From the NCBI GenBank assembly GCA_012518475.1, contig JAAYSB010000113.1, forward strand, positions 1 to 34,355: a stretch of 34,355 bases of DNA, given 5' to 3'. The position numbers and the translations under genes were made by a program. This DNA is from Intrasporangiaceae bacterium. Lineage in GTDB: Bacteria > Actinomycetota > Actinomycetes > Actinomycetales > Dermatophilaceae. A model generated the notes under the pieces. That model had not been told where the DNA came from, did no database searches, and worked only from the letters and a program-made list of their open reading frames with translations. Shown in pieces: positions 15,132 to 23,494 of the stretch. Positions within the stretch are counted from its first letter, which is position 1. Each line of letters opens with the position of its first letter.

Positions 15132-16858
15132 GCGAGACCACTGTGAGCCGTCCGGCCGACGGACTGCGCGCCGGCGACGTCCCGGTCGAGCGCCGGCCGT
15201 CCGGCGCTGCCAAGCGCGTCGGCGGGGTCGCCGGCTGGGTCGACGACCGCACCGGCTCGGCCAAGGGCGTCAACTACCTGCTGCGCAAGGTGTTCCCCGA
15301 CCACTGGAGCTTCATGCTCGGTGAGGTCGCGATGTACTCCATGATCATCTGCCTGCTCACCGGCGCGTTCCTCACGTTCTGGTTCGTGCCGAGCATGGGG
15401 CAGATCGAGTACCAGGGCTCCTACATCCCGATGCAGGGCGTCATCATGTCGGAGGCCTACGCCTCGACGCTGAACATCAGCTTCGACATCAAGGGCGGTC
15501 TGCTCATCCGGCAGATCCATCACTGGGCCGCGCTGATGTTCATCGTGTCCGTCTCGGTGCACATGATGCGCGTCTTCTTCACCGGCGCGTTCCGCAAGCC
15601 CCGTGAGCTGAACTGGGTCATCGGCACCGTCCTGGCGCTGCTGGCCATCGTCGAGGGCTTCGCCGGCTACTCCCTCCCCGACGACCTGCTCTCGGGCACG
15701 GGTCTGCGGGCCATGCAGGGCTTCATCCTCACCGTCCCGGTCATCGGTTCCTACATCGCCTATGCGCTGTTCGGCGCCGACTTCCCCGGTGAGCTGATCA
15801 TCCCCCGCCTCTACTCGGCGCACGTGCTGCTCATCCCGGCGATCCTCATCGCCCTGTTCACCGCGCACATCATCCTCGTCGCGGTGCAGAAGCACACCCA
15901 GTTCCCCGGGCCGGGTCGCACCAACGACAACGTCGTCGGCTACCGCGTCATGCCGGTCTACGCCGCCAAGGCCGGTGGGTTCTTCTTCATCGTCTTCGGT
16001 CTGACCGCCCTGATCTCGGCCTTCGTCCAGATCAACGCGGTCTGGGTGCACGGTCCCTACGACCCGTCGGCGGTGACCGCCGGTGCCCAGCCGGACTGGT
16101 ACATGTGGTTCTCCGACGGAGCGCTGCGACTCCTGCCGGGCTGGATCGAGTTCACCCTCTTCGGGTTCACGTTCTCCCCGAACATCGCACTCGGGTCGAT
16201 CGTGCTGCTGCCGCTCGTCTACACCGTCCTCGGTGCCTACCCGTTCGTCGAGCGCTGGATCACCGGTGACACCCGTGAGCACCACCTGCTCGACCGTCCG
16301 CGTAACGCGCCGGTCCGCACCGCGCTCGGTGTCGCCGCGATCAGCATCTACACGGTGCTCGCGCTCGCCTGTGTCAACGACATCATCGCGATCAAGATGG
16401 GTCTGGCGATCAACGACCTCACGATCTTCTTCCGGATCGCGCTGTTCGTCCTGCCCGTGATCATGTTCTGGGTGACCAAGCGGATCTGTCTGTCGCTGCA
16501 GCGCCAGGACCGCGACAAGGTCCTGCACGGGCGCGAGACCGGCACGATCGTGCGGACCCCGGAGGGCAAGTTCTACGAGCGTCACGAGGACCTCGACGAG
16601 CACACCCGCTGGGAGCTGGTCGACTTCGAGTCGCACGCTCCGGTCCAGATCTCCCCCACCGTCGACGCCAACGGCGTGGCCCGCAAGGGTGCCGGCAAGG
16701 ACCGCCTCCGCGCAGCCCTGTCGCACTTCTACTTCAAGGACCGCGTCGAGCCCGTCACACCGGCGGAGCTGGCTGCCGCTCACCACGACGGCCACGGCCA
16801 CGAGGAGATCGAGGCAGGTTCCTCCGAGCACGCCCGGATCGAGTCCGGCCAGCACTAA
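15128..16858 (+). CDS. qcrB: Cytochrome bc1 complex cytochrome b subunit
   Basis: 576 aa, the quinol-oxidising membrane subunit. Haem b ligands lie in IHHWAALMFIVSVSVHMMRVF and in the later helix carrying HVLLIPAILIALFTAH. Family motifs seen are GYSLPDDLLSGTGLR (Qo-site region) and PDWYMWFSDGALRLLP. The C-terminal extension beyond the core helices is long and cytosolic, ending in a His/Glu-rich tail (HHDGHGHEEIEAG). It starts in the ATGA overlap with qcrA. In actinobacteria QcrB is the target of drugs such as telacebec (established for mycobacteria). It pairs with the CtaCDEF oxidase in an obligate supercomplex. Confidence 0.97.
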   Translation: MSETTVSRPADGLRAGDVPVERRPSGAAKRVGGVAGWVDDRTGSAKGVNYLLRKVFPDHWSFMLGEVAMYSMIICLLTGAFLTFWFVPSMGQIEYQGSYIPMQGVIMSEAYASTLNISFDIKGGLLIRQIHHWAALMFIVSVSVHMMRVFFTGAFRKPRELNWVIGTVLALLAIVEGFAGYSLPDDLLSGTGLRAMQGFILTVPVIGSYIAYALFGADFPGELIIPRLYSAHVLLIPAILIALFTAHIILVAVQKHTQFPGPGRTNDNVVGYRVMPVYAAKAGGFFFIVFGLTALISAFVQINAVWVHGPYDPSAVTAGAQPDWYMWFSDGALRLLPGWIEFTLFGFTFSPNIALGSIVLLPLVYTVLGAYPFVERWITGDTREHHLLDRPRNAPVRTALGVAAISIYTVLALACVNDIIAIKMGLAINDLTIFFRIALFVLPVIMFWVTKRICLSLQRQDRDKVLHGRETGTIVRTPEGKFYERHEDLDEHTRWELVDFESHAPVQISPTVDANGVARKGAGKDRLRAALSHFYFKDRVEPVTPAELAAAHHDGHGHEEIEAGSSEHARIESGQH

Positions 16859-16890
16859 GAGGGACAACCACTGCGAGGAGAACTGCTGCT

Positions 16891-17178
16891 GTGCGGCTGA
16901 GTGTCCGGGTCCGCCCGGGTGCCAGCCGCACAGCCGTCTCCGGCCGCTACGGCGAACCCGCCCCGGACTCCCCCGGGGTCCTCTGCGTGGCCGTCACCGC
17001 GCGAGCGGTCGACGGTGCAGCGACCGATGCGGTCCTGCGGGCCGTCGCCGACGCCTTCGGCCTGCGTCGCCGGGACGTCACCCTCGTGAGCGGCCAGAGG
17101 TCCCGCACCAAGGTCCTCGAGCTCGACGGTCGCCCCGCAGAGCTCGAGGAACGCCTCACTGAGCTCCTCGGAGCGTGA
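16891..17178 (+). CDS. DUF167/YggU family protein
   Basis: 95 aa, GTG start. The family pattern is clear: a first strand LSVRVRPGASRTAVSG, then LCVAVTARAVDGAATDAVLRAVADAFGLRRRDVTLVSGQRSRTK, shown here as residues of one small alpha/beta domain. The conserved SGQRSRTK loop is present. Cellular role of the family is not established. It follows qcrB by 32 bases and precedes the metallopeptidase gene by 4 bases, so it may be read with them. Confidence 0.88.
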   Translation: MRLSVRVRPGASRTAVSGRYGEPAPDSPGVLCVAVTARAVDGAATDAVLRAVADAFGLRRRDVTLVSGQRSRTKVLELDGRPAELEERLTELLGA

Positions 17179-17182
17179 TCAG

Positions 17183-17539
17183 GTGGTCGAGGTCACCACT
17201 GAGGAGTTCGAGGACGCTGTGAGCGCTGCGCTGGACTCGGTGCCCCCCGAGCTCATGGACATGCTCGACAACGTCGCCTTCTTCGTCGAGGACGAGCCGC
17301 CGGCGGACCAGCCGGACGACCTCCTGGGCATCTATGAGGGCACTCCCCTGACCGAGCGGGACTGGGGCTGGGGTGCCGGCGCGCTTCCCGACCGGATCGT
17401 GCTGTTCCAGGGACCTCTCATGCGCTTCTGCGAGGACCGCGAGCACCTGGAGGAGGAGATCACCATCACCGTCGTCCACGAGATCGCCCACCACTTCGGC
17501 ATCGACGACGACCGCCTCCACGCGCTCGGCTGGGGCTGA
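17183..17539 (+). CDS. Minimal zincin-like metallopeptidase family protein
   Basis: 118 aa, GTG start. Near the C-terminus is HEIAHHFGID with His99, Glu100 and His103 as the zinc-binding HExxH and Asp108 as likely third ligand. The N-terminal part is acidic (TTEEFEDAVSAALDSVPPELMD). DLLGIYEGTPLTERDW is typical of the short actinobacterial metallopeptidase family. The protein is cytosolic, with no signal peptide. Substrate unknown. It lies directly after the DUF167 gene. Confidence 0.88.
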   Translation: MVEVTTEEFEDAVSAALDSVPPELMDMLDNVAFFVEDEPPADQPDDLLGIYEGTPLTERDWGWGAGALPDRIVLFQGPLMRFCEDREHLEEEITITVVHEIAHHFGIDDDRLHALGWG

Positions 17540-17665
17540 GACACGCGATCGCACCCTCGTGGGCGGACCCGGGGTCACCAGAGCCGCCCCGACTCCACCC
17601 ACCACGCCCGCCCGGGCTGCCGGGGGGCCGAGGTCGCACCACCAGCGGACAGGCAGCCAGCCGAG

Positions 17666-17671
17666 TAGGGT
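17666..17671 (+). promoter_or_regulatory. Candidate -10 box before the small membrane protein gene
   Basis: TAGGGT lies 45 bases upstream of the ATG at 17716, giving a leader of about 38 bases that includes GGAGGG 7 bases before the start. No good -35 element was seen. The 176-base gap from 17540 holds nothing else recognisable. Confidence 0.35.
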
Positions 17672-17715
17672 CATGAGCCAGAACGTCGTGAAGCGTCGAC
17701 CTCCTGGAGGGCAGG

Positions 17716-18129
17716 ATGAGTAGCGCGCAGCAGGCAGATGGTGCCTGGCACGCCAGCGCGTGGAGCGGTCTCGTCCTCGCCCTGGCCCTGGGCGCCGCCA
17801 CCTACGCGGCCTGGCTCGGCTGGGACAACGAGTACTACTACGACGCGGCCGTCGGCGCCTATCAGGGTCCGTACCGACCGATGCAGGTTGCGGGCTGCGC
17901 CCTGACGTTCGGGGTCGTCAATGCGCTGCTCGCGATGCGCTGGCGGCCTCTCATCATCGCAGTCGGCACCACAGTGGGCTTCTGGATCCTCTGGACGCTG
18001 CAGGCCGGTAGTCAGGATGAGACCGGCCTCTTCGTCGTCGGATCAGCGCTGCTCCTCGTCGGCCTGGCCCTGGGGAGTGCGCTCACCGCCTGGATCGGGT
18101 CCCGCCTCCGGCGCCGCCGGACCGGCTGA
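17716..18129 (+). CDS. Small membrane protein, function unknown
   Basis: 137 aa with four predicted membrane segments: WSGLVLALALGAATYAAWLG, VAGCALTFGVVNALLAM, PLIIAVGTTVGFWILWTL and GLFVVGSALLLVGLALGSAL. A Tyr-rich loop (NEYYYDAAVGAYQGPY) follows the first segment, and the C-terminus is Arg-rich (GSRLRRRRTG). The start has GGAGGG 7 bases upstream. It lies between the qcr and cta gene clusters and converges on ctaF. This could link it to the oxidase, but no family was recognised. Confidence 0.72.
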   Translation: MSSAQQADGAWHASAWSGLVLALALGAATYAAWLGWDNEYYYDAAVGAYQGPYRPMQVAGCALTFGVVNALLAMRWRPLIIAVGTTVGFWILWTLQAGSQDETGLFVVGSALLLVGLALGSALTAWIGSRLRRRRTG

Positions 18130-18166
18130 CCAGGACCGGCCGCCACCGGCCCCGACCGCACAAAGA

Positions 18167-18205
18167 ATCAGGGCCCGGTCACGACGTGCGTGACCAGGCC
18201 CTGAT
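18167..18205. terminator. Bidirectional hairpin terminator
   Basis: ATCAGGGCC plus GGTCACG (18167-18183, one unpaired base) pairs with CGTGACC plus GGCCCTGAT (18189-18205), a stem of 16 pairs around a 5-base loop. It sits between the convergent small membrane protein gene and ctaF and can serve both strands. There is no T-tract, as is usual in high-GC actinobacteria. Confidence 0.75.
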
Positions 18206-18224
18206 CGGGGACGGAGAGTGCCTC

Positions 18225-18641
18225 TCAGTTGGCGTGCTGGCCCTTGAAGTACTCGAAGGTCCAGCCGAGCAGGGCGGGAATGCCGAGGAGCACGCCGATG
18301 GCGAACACCCACCAGCCGACCGCGATGCCGAGGAACAGCAGGGCGGCGGCCAGGGACAGCCACAGCGGCCACCAGCTGTACGGGCTGAAGAAACCGTAGT
18401 CTCCCTGGATCTGCTCGATGTTGCCGCGCAGGTCGTCCTCGGGCGCCGCGTCGAGCACCCGGTCACTGACGTGCAGATAGCCGGCAAGGAACCAGAAGAA
18501 GAAGCCCGAGAGCAGCAGACCGACGATGCCGACCGGCTCGACCCGGTCCGGGAGGTAGTTCAGACCCCAGACGACATAGACGGCAGCGAAGACCATGAAG
18601 ATCACGCCGAGGACGAGGAACAGCTTGACGGAGTAGCGCAT
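18225..18641 (-). CDS. ctaF: Cytochrome c oxidase subunit IV (actinobacterial type)
   Basis: 138 aa. Four membrane segments are seen: LFLVLGVIFMVFAAVYVVWG, VGIVGLLLSGFFFWFLAGYL, PLWLSLAAALLFLGIAVGWW and VFAIGVLLGIPALLGWTF. The family pattern PDRVEPVGIVGLLLSG, followed later by GDYGFFSPYSWWP, identifies the actinobacterial subunit IV. It follows ctaD by 3 bases and is the last gene of ctaC-ctaD-ctaF, ending before a strong hairpin. Confidence 0.93.
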   Translation of the reverse strand: MRYSVKLFLVLGVIFMVFAAVYVVWGLNYLPDRVEPVGIVGLLLSGFFFWFLAGYLHVSDRVLDAAPEDDLRGNIEQIQGDYGFFSPYSWWPLWLSLAAALLFLGIAVGWWVFAIGVLLGIPALLGWTFEYFKGQHAN

Positions 18642-18644
18642 CGG

Positions 18645-20372
18645 TCAGTGCTCCTTCCGGCTCGCGACGAGGACCGGGTCCGCGGCCAGATCGCCGCGCA
18701 CGTCGTGCGGTGCCGCCTCGGGGTGGTTGAGGTCGAACGCGGGACGCTCGGACCGGATCCGGATGATCTGGTCGAAGTTGTGCCGCGGCGGCGGGCAGGA
18801 CGTCGTCCACTCCAGTGAGGCGCCGTAGCCCCACGGGTCGTTGCTCTCGACCTTCGGTGCGGTCTTCCACGTGATCCACACGTTCCACAGGAACACGAGG
18901 GTGGAGATGCCGAGGAGGAAGGCGAACACCGTGGAGAACTGGTTCATGAAGCGGAACCCGTCCTCGACGAGGTAGTCGGCGTAGCGGCGCGGGAAGCCCC
19001 AGATGCCGAGGATGTGCTGGATGAAGAACGTGCCGTGGAAGCCGATGAACAGCATCCAGAAGTGGATCTTGCCGAGCCGCTCGTTGAGCATCTTGCCGGT
19101 GAGCTTGGGCCACCAGAAGTAGTAGCCGGAGAACATCGCGAACACGACGGTGCCGAAGACGGTGTAGTGGAAGTGGGCCACGACGAAGTAGGTGTCGGAG
19201 ATGTGGAAGTCCAGGGCCGGCATGGCGAGGATGACGCCGGTCAGGCCACCGAAGAGGAAGGTGACGATGAAGCCGACCGCCCACAGCATGGGGGTGGCCA
19301 TGACGACCTTGCCGCCCCACATCGTGCCGATCCAGTTGAAGAACTTCACTCCTGTCGGTACTGCGATGAACATGGTCATGATCGCGAAGAACGGCAGGAG
19401 CACTTGTCCGGTGACGTACATGTGGTGCGCCCAGACCGACATCGACAGCGCGGCGATGGCGATCGTCGCATACACAAGCGTCTTGTAGCCGAAGATCGGC
19501 TTGCGGCTGAACACCGGGATGACCTCGGAGATGATTCCGAAGAACGGCAGCGCGATGACATAGACCTCGGGGTGCCCGAAGAACCAGAAGAGGTGCTGAT
19601 AGAGCATGACTCCTCCGGATCCCGGGTCGTAGATGTTCGCGCCGAACCGGCGGTCGGCACCGAGGGCCAGCAGCGTGGCGGCCAGCACCGGGAAGATGAG
19701 GAGCACGAGGATCGAGGTCACCAGGACGGTCCAGGTGAACACCGGCATCCGGAACATCGTCATGCCCGGAGCACGCATGGTGAGGATCGTCGTGATGAAG
19801 TTGACCGAGCCCAAGATGGTGCCGAAGCCACCGAGGCCGAGGCCGAAGATCCACAGGTCGCCACCAAGGCCCGGGCTGTAGGCGACGTCCGAGAGCGGGA
19901 CGTAGGCGAACCAGCCGAACGAGGCGGCGCCGTCCGGGGTGAGGAAGCCGGCGAAGGCGATGAGGCCGCCGAACAGGTACAGCCAGTAGGCAAACATGTT
20001 CAGCCGCGGGAAGGAGACGTCCGGGCTGCCGATCTGCAGCGGGACGAGCGCGTTGGCGAAGGCTGCGAACAGCGGTGTCGCGAAGAGCAGCAGCATGATC
20101 GTGCCGTGCATCGTGAACAGCTGGTTGAACTGGTCGGCGTTGTCGACGACCTGCAGCCCCTCGGTCCACAGCTCGGCACGGATGATCAGCGCCAGCGCAC
20201 CACCGATGAGGAACCACGCGAAGGAGGTGATGAAGTAGAGGTTGCCGATGACCTTGTGGTCGGTCGTCGCCAGCCACCGCACGGCCTGGGAACCGGGCAG
20301 GGCACGGGTGTGGCTCGGCGCACCCTCAGCGGTGCGCAGCATCGTCGACTCGGACGCGGTCGCCATGCTCAT
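18645..20372 (-). CDS. ctaD: Cytochrome c oxidase subunit I
   Basis: 575 aa, twelve membrane segments, the catalytic subunit of the aa3 oxidase. Diagnostic motifs: LFTMHGTIMLLLF (haem a ligand), WFFGHPEVYVIALP (CuB His, the Glu of the D-channel and the cross-linked Tyr), WAHHMYVTGQ (CuB His pair), GVKFFNW (K-channel Lys) and DTYFVVAHFHYTVFG (haem ligands). The start ATG is in an ATGA overlap with ctaC, with GAAGGGAG just upstream. A further in-frame Met two codons later is possible. It reduces oxygen and pumps protons in complex with CtaC, CtaE, CtaF and the bc1 subunits encoded in this window. Confidence 0.98.
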   Translation of the reverse strand: MSMATASESTMLRTAEGAPSHTRALPGSQAVRWLATTDHKVIGNLYFITSFAWFLIGGALALIIRAELWTEGLQVVDNADQFNQLFTMHGTIMLLLFATPLFAAFANALVPLQIGSPDVSFPRLNMFAYWLYLFGGLIAFAGFLTPDGAASFGWFAYVPLSDVAYSPGLGGDLWIFGLGLGGFGTILGSVNFITTILTMRAPGMTMFRMPVFTWTVLVTSILVLLIFPVLAATLLALGADRRFGANIYDPGSGGVMLYQHLFWFFGHPEVYVIALPFFGIISEVIPVFSRKPIFGYKTLVYATIAIAALSMSVWAHHMYVTGQVLLPFFAIMTMFIAVPTGVKFFNWIGTMWGGKVVMATPMLWAVGFIVTFLFGGLTGVILAMPALDFHISDTYFVVAHFHYTVFGTVVFAMFSGYYFWWPKLTGKMLNERLGKIHFWMLFIGFHGTFFIQHILGIWGFPRRYADYLVEDGFRFMNQFSTVFAFLLGISTLVFLWNVWITWKTAPKVESNDPWGYGASLEWTTSCPPPRHNFDQIIRIRSERPAFDLNHPEAAPHDVRGDLAADPVLVASRKEH

Positions 20373-21259
20373 CGACTCCCTTCACGAATGAGGTTCTGGT
20401 CTCGCTCCATGAGCTTCTCCATGTTGTGTTCGTCCGTCATCAGGCCGGTGTTGCCCGATGCGCGCAGCGCCTCCATCTGGGCGTCGTACTCGTCCTGCTC
20501 GACGACGTGGATGTTGAAGAGCATGTAGGAGTGGTAGTCACCGCACAGCTCGGCGCACTTGCCCTGGAAGGTGCCGGTCTGGGTGGGCGTCACGGCGAAG
20601 CTGTTGACCCGGCCGGGGATCATGTCGAGCTTCTGGTGGAACTGCGGCACCCAGAAGGAGTGGATGACGTCGCGGGAGGTGAGCACGAACTCGGTGCGCT
20701 CTCCGACGACGATGTAGAGGTCCGGCAGGGTCGCCTCGACCCCGTCCTGACCGGTCAGCCGGGCCTGGGTGCCGGCGAGGTGGACATCGTCGTTGACATA
20801 GTTGAAGTCCCAGCTCCAGCGCTTGCCGATGACGTGCACGACGTTGTCGGGCGGGCTGCTCGTGTCGAGCAGGATCTCCTCGTCGCGGGCCGTGTAGAAG
20901 AACAGCACGAGCACCATGAAGATCGGCACGACGGTGTAGAGGACCTCGATCGGCACGTTGTAGCGCAGCTGCTCGGGCAGCTCGTCGTCACCGTCCTTGT
21001 GGCGGTAGACGATGAGGCACCAGAACAGCAGGCCGAGCACGAGCACACCGACCGCGATGGCGGCGATCCACGTGCCCACCCACAGGCGCGTGACCCGCTC
21101 GGCACCCTCGGTGATCGGCGGGATGAGCAGGCCGTCGGACAAGCTGGCGCGGCAGCCGGTGAGCACGAAGGCACCGACGACGATCATCGCGACGGATGCG
21201 AGTCGACGACCCCGTCCCCGCCGCGGTGCACCACCGACGAGACTGTCAGAGCTAGGCAC
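20369..21259 (-). CDS. ctaC: Cytochrome c oxidase subunit II
   Basis: 296 aa from GTG 21257-21259, chosen because AGAGAGG lies about 8 bases upstream; an in-frame ATG at 21278-21280 has no such site. A signal segment ends in a lipobox (LTGC, Cys36), so the mature protein is probably lipidated. Two membrane helices follow (IAAIAVGVLVLGLLFWCLIVY and VLYTVVPIFMVLVLFFYTA), then a cupredoxin domain. The CuA site is visible as HSFWVPQFHQKLDMIPG and GKCAELCGDYHSYM. It receives electrons from QcrC. It begins the ctaC-ctaD-ctaF operon. A TAGTGT (minus strand, 21309-21304) is a possible -10. Confidence 0.96.
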   Translation of the reverse strand: MPSSDSLVGGAPRRGRGRRLASVAMIVVGAFVLTGCRASLSDGLLIPPITEGAERVTRLWVGTWIAAIAVGVLVLGLLFWCLIVYRHKDGDDELPEQLRYNVPIEVLYTVVPIFMVLVLFFYTARDEEILLDTSSPPDNVVHVIGKRWSWDFNYVNDDVHLAGTQARLTGQDGVEATLPDLYIVVGERTEFVLTSRDVIHSFWVPQFHQKLDMIPGRVNSFAVTPTQTGTFQGKCAELCGDYHSYMLFNIHVVEQDEYDAQMEALRASGNTGLMTDEHNMEKLMERDQNLIREGSR

Positions 21260-21303
21260 TAGGGAACCTCTCTCGAGCATGGAAAACAGACACGTTCGCA
21301 GAC

Positions 21304-21309
21304 ACACTA
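21304..21309 (-). promoter_or_regulatory. Candidate -10 box of the ctaCDF operon
   Basis: TAGTGT on the minus strand would start transcription near 21297 and give a leader of about 38 bases with the AGAGAGG ribosome binding site. No clear -35. Confidence 0.35.
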
Positions 21310-21357
21310 CTCCAGCGAGGGGGTGGAATTGGGCCAGGGTGGAGATAGCGTCGTGGC

Positions 21358-22803
21358 GTGCCCGAGTCGACTCCGCCCAGTAGCCCGACGAGTCTGCTTC
21401 TCGACGCTGCCCAGGGCCCGCTCCATCCCGCGGCGCGGGAGACCCTCCTCGCCGGCCTGGACGCCGGGTGGGCCGACCCGCGCAGACTCTATGCACCTGC
21501 CCGGCGATCCCGCGCGCTGCTCGACCAGGCCCGCGAGATCATCGCCCATGGCCTGGGCGTGCGACCGAACGAGCTGAGTTTCCACGCGAGCGGCGCCGAT
21601 GCCCTCCAGACCGGCCTGACCGGCCTCCTCCACGCCCGGCGGCGTCGTGGCCGGACCCTTGCCGCGAGCGCTGTCGAGCACTCCGTGGTCCTCACTCACG
21701 GCCGTGCCCGCGCCGCGCAGGACCCGGCTGACGCCCTGGCCGTCGTCCCCGTCGACGAATTCGGTCGGGTCGATCTCACGGAGTGGGACGCAGCCGTGGC
21801 CGGGGACGGCGTGGCCGTCGCCGCCCTCCAGCACGCCAACGGCGAGGTCGGCACCGTCCAGCCGCTCGAGGAGGGGTATGCGCGGGCCCAGCAGTCGGGC
21901 GTTCCCCTCCTGTGCGACGCCCAGGCGAGCCTCGGTCGGATCGCCGCGCCGAGCGCAGCGGACGTTATCGCCGGCAGCGCGGCGAGCTTCGGCGGCCCAC
22001 CGATCGGGCTGCTCGTCGTGCGCGAGGGCACCCGCTTCGCTCTGCCGGGACGCCCTCTTGAGGCCGAGCACGGCAGGTCGGCGGCCGACCCGTGGGTGCC
22101 CCTGGTCCTGGCGGCGGCCGAGGCCTGGCGTCAGGTGGAGGCGGTTCGTGAGGAGGAGGCTGCCGCGGCCTTCGCTCTCATCGAACGCCTCCGGGATGCT
22201 CTGTCGGACATCGACGGGCTCGCGGTGGCGGGCCATCCCACCGAGCGACTACCCCACGTCCTGACGGCCTCCGCCCTCTATGTCGATGGCGAGACGGTCG
22301 TCCACGAGCTCTCCCGGCACGGGATCGCGGTGGCCTCGGGCTCGGCCTGCACGGCGAGCACGCTCGAGCCGAGCCACGTGCTCGCGGCGATGGGCGCCCT
22401 CAGCCACGGCAACATCCGGATCACCCTGCCGCTGGAGGCTGTCAGTCCCGACCGCGAGCAGGCCTGCGCCGCTCTGCCCGAGGTGCTGGAGGAAGTCGTC
22501 ACCCGGGCCCGCTCGCAGGTCTGGGGTGGGCAGTCGGAGTCGGCGGGTCGTGCCGGCGGCGCCGGCGTCGACTCCCGCGGAACCCTGTGTCCGCAGCCCG
22601 TCATCGACATCGCGCGCTGGTGGCGTGCCAACCCGGATGCGACAGAGGTCACCCTCCTCGCCGACGACGAGGCGGCGCGCGTCGATGTGCCCGCCTGGTG
22701 CCGGATGACCGGCCGCCCACTGCGGGAGGTGCGGGAGCTGGCCGACGGCGGCACCGCATACGTCATCGGCAGCGGTGCCGAAGCGACCTCACAGCGGCCG
22801 TAG
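21358..22803 (+). CDS. Cysteine-desulfurase-like protein fused to a TusA domain, PLP lysine absent
   Basis: 481 aa, GTG start. Residues about 1-390 form a class V aminotransferase/NifS-like domain, and about 402-475 form a TusA/SirA sulfur-carrier domain with GTLCPQP (Cys411). Many desulfurase residues are present: His108 (AVEHSVV) that stacks on PLP, QHANGEVGTVQP, Asp187 and Gln189 (LCDAQASLG), and the catalytic loop SGSACTAST with Cys331. However, where PLP lysine lies in SAHK-GGP of relatives, the sequence reads SAASFGGP (Ser210). The reading is open and well formed around it. The protein may therefore not form the internal Schiff base, or may use PLP differently. It diverges from ctaC and overlaps aat by 15 bases tail to tail. 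Sulfur relay is inferred; activity is uncertain. Confidence 0.85.
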   Translation: MPESTPPSSPTSLLLDAAQGPLHPAARETLLAGLDAGWADPRRLYAPARRSRALLDQAREIIAHGLGVRPNELSFHASGADALQTGLTGLLHARRRRGRTLAASAVEHSVVLTHGRARAAQDPADALAVVPVDEFGRVDLTEWDAAVAGDGVAVAALQHANGEVGTVQPLEEGYARAQQSGVPLLCDAQASLGRIAAPSAADVIAGSAASFGGPPIGLLVVREGTRFALPGRPLEAEHGRSAADPWVPLVLAAAEAWRQVEAVREEEAAAAFALIERLRDALSDIDGLAVAGHPTERLPHVLTASALYVDGETVVHELSRHGIAVASGSACTASTLEPSHVLAAMGALSHGNIRITLPLEAVSPDREQACAALPEVLEEVVTRARSQVWGGQSESAGRAGGAGVDSRGTLCPQPVIDIARWWRANPDATEVTLLADDEAARVDVPAWCRMTGRPLREVRELADGGTAYVIGSGAEATSQRP

Positions 22804-23469
22804 CGGCTCGCGCAGGGCCCGCTCCAGCGCGTCCAGGTATGCGGCGCGTGGGATCTCGACCATCCCGAGAGTCTGCAGATGGGGAGTCTGCCACTGGACA
22901 TCGATGACCCGGTGTGAGGGCTCGTCGCCGAAGAACCGTTCGGCGAGCGCGACGAGGGCAGCCTTGGACGCGTCGGTCTCGCGGTAGAACATCGACTCCC
23001 CCGCGAACAGCCCGCCGGTCATGATCCCGTACAGCCCCCCGACGAGCCGGCCGTCCCGCCACGTCTCGATCGAGTGGGCCCAACCGAGCTCGTGGAGGCG
23101 GGTATAGGCGTCGATGATCTCGGCGGTGATCCACCGGCCGTCCCGTCGTCGGTCGGCGCAGGCGGCGATGACGTCGGAGAAGGCGGTGTTCACGCGGATC
23201 TCGAAGCGCCGGCAGGAGCGGCGCAGCGACCGCGAGACATGCAGCCCCCGGGGCAGGAGGACGCCCCGCGGGTCGGGTGACCACCAGCCGAGCGGGTCGC
23301 CTCCGTGCCGGCCGATCCCCATCGGGAACACGCCGCTGCGATAGGCCTGGAGCACGGTCGCCGGCTCGAGATCGGCGCCGACGGCGAGGAGGTCCTCCCC
23401 GGGGCCGGCCGCGGCGGGATTCATCACCCAGCGCGAGGGCGGCGGCTCGATCGGGGGCCAGGCCGGCAT
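22789..23469 (-). CDS. aat: Leucyl/phenylalanyl-tRNA-protein transferase
   Basis: 226 aa. It adds Leu or Phe from aminoacyl-tRNA to N-terminal Arg or Lys of proteins, marking them for ClpS/ClpAP-type degradation (N-end rule). Motifs: LLAVGADLEPATVLQAYRSG, VFPMG, WWSPDPRGVL, GWAHSIETWRDGRLVGGLYG, GLFAGESMFYRETDASKAALVAL and the closing VIDVQWQTPHLQTLG. ATG 23467-23469 fits the family N-terminus (MPAWPP then PPPSRWV). It follows the adenosine kinase gene by 25 bases on the same strand. Confidence 0.95.
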   Translation of the reverse strand: MPAWPPIEPPPSRWVMNPAAAGPGEDLLAVGADLEPATVLQAYRSGVFPMGIGRHGGDPLGWWSPDPRGVLLPRGLHVSRSLRRSCRRFEIRVNTAFSDVIAACADRRRDGRWITAEIIDAYTRLHELGWAHSIETWRDGRLVGGLYGIMTGGLFAGESMFYRETDASKAALVALAERFFGDEPSHRVIDVQWQTPHLQTLGMVEIPRAAYLDALERALREPLRPL

Positions 23470-23494
23470 GGTCAGAACCGGGACGGGACCAGGC

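Noticed and set aside
15107..16867. Long open frame of 586 codons on the minus strand, antisense to qcrB, and similar frames antisense to qcrA, ctaD and nadA.
   Set aside because: High GC content leaves long stop-free frames opposite real genes. The translations are low in hydrophobic order and rich in Asp, Arg and His, with no motifs, while the plus-strand proteins are clear family members.
17673..17723. A 16-codon frame starting ATG just after TAGGGT and ending inside the start of the small membrane protein gene, considered as a regulatory leader peptide.
   Set aside because: Its ATG lies only 2 bases after the -10 box, so it would be upstream of the expected transcription start. It also has no ribosome binding site, and the peptide has no attenuator-like run of one amino acid.
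21325..21352. GGAATT to CGTC (18 bases apart) before the desulfurase/TusA gene as an ECF-type promoter.
   Set aside because: The spacing and -35 fit poorly with the GCAACC-CGTAGT pair seen upstream of the sigma factor operon. A TAGCGT box giving a leaderless start is equally possible, so neither was called.
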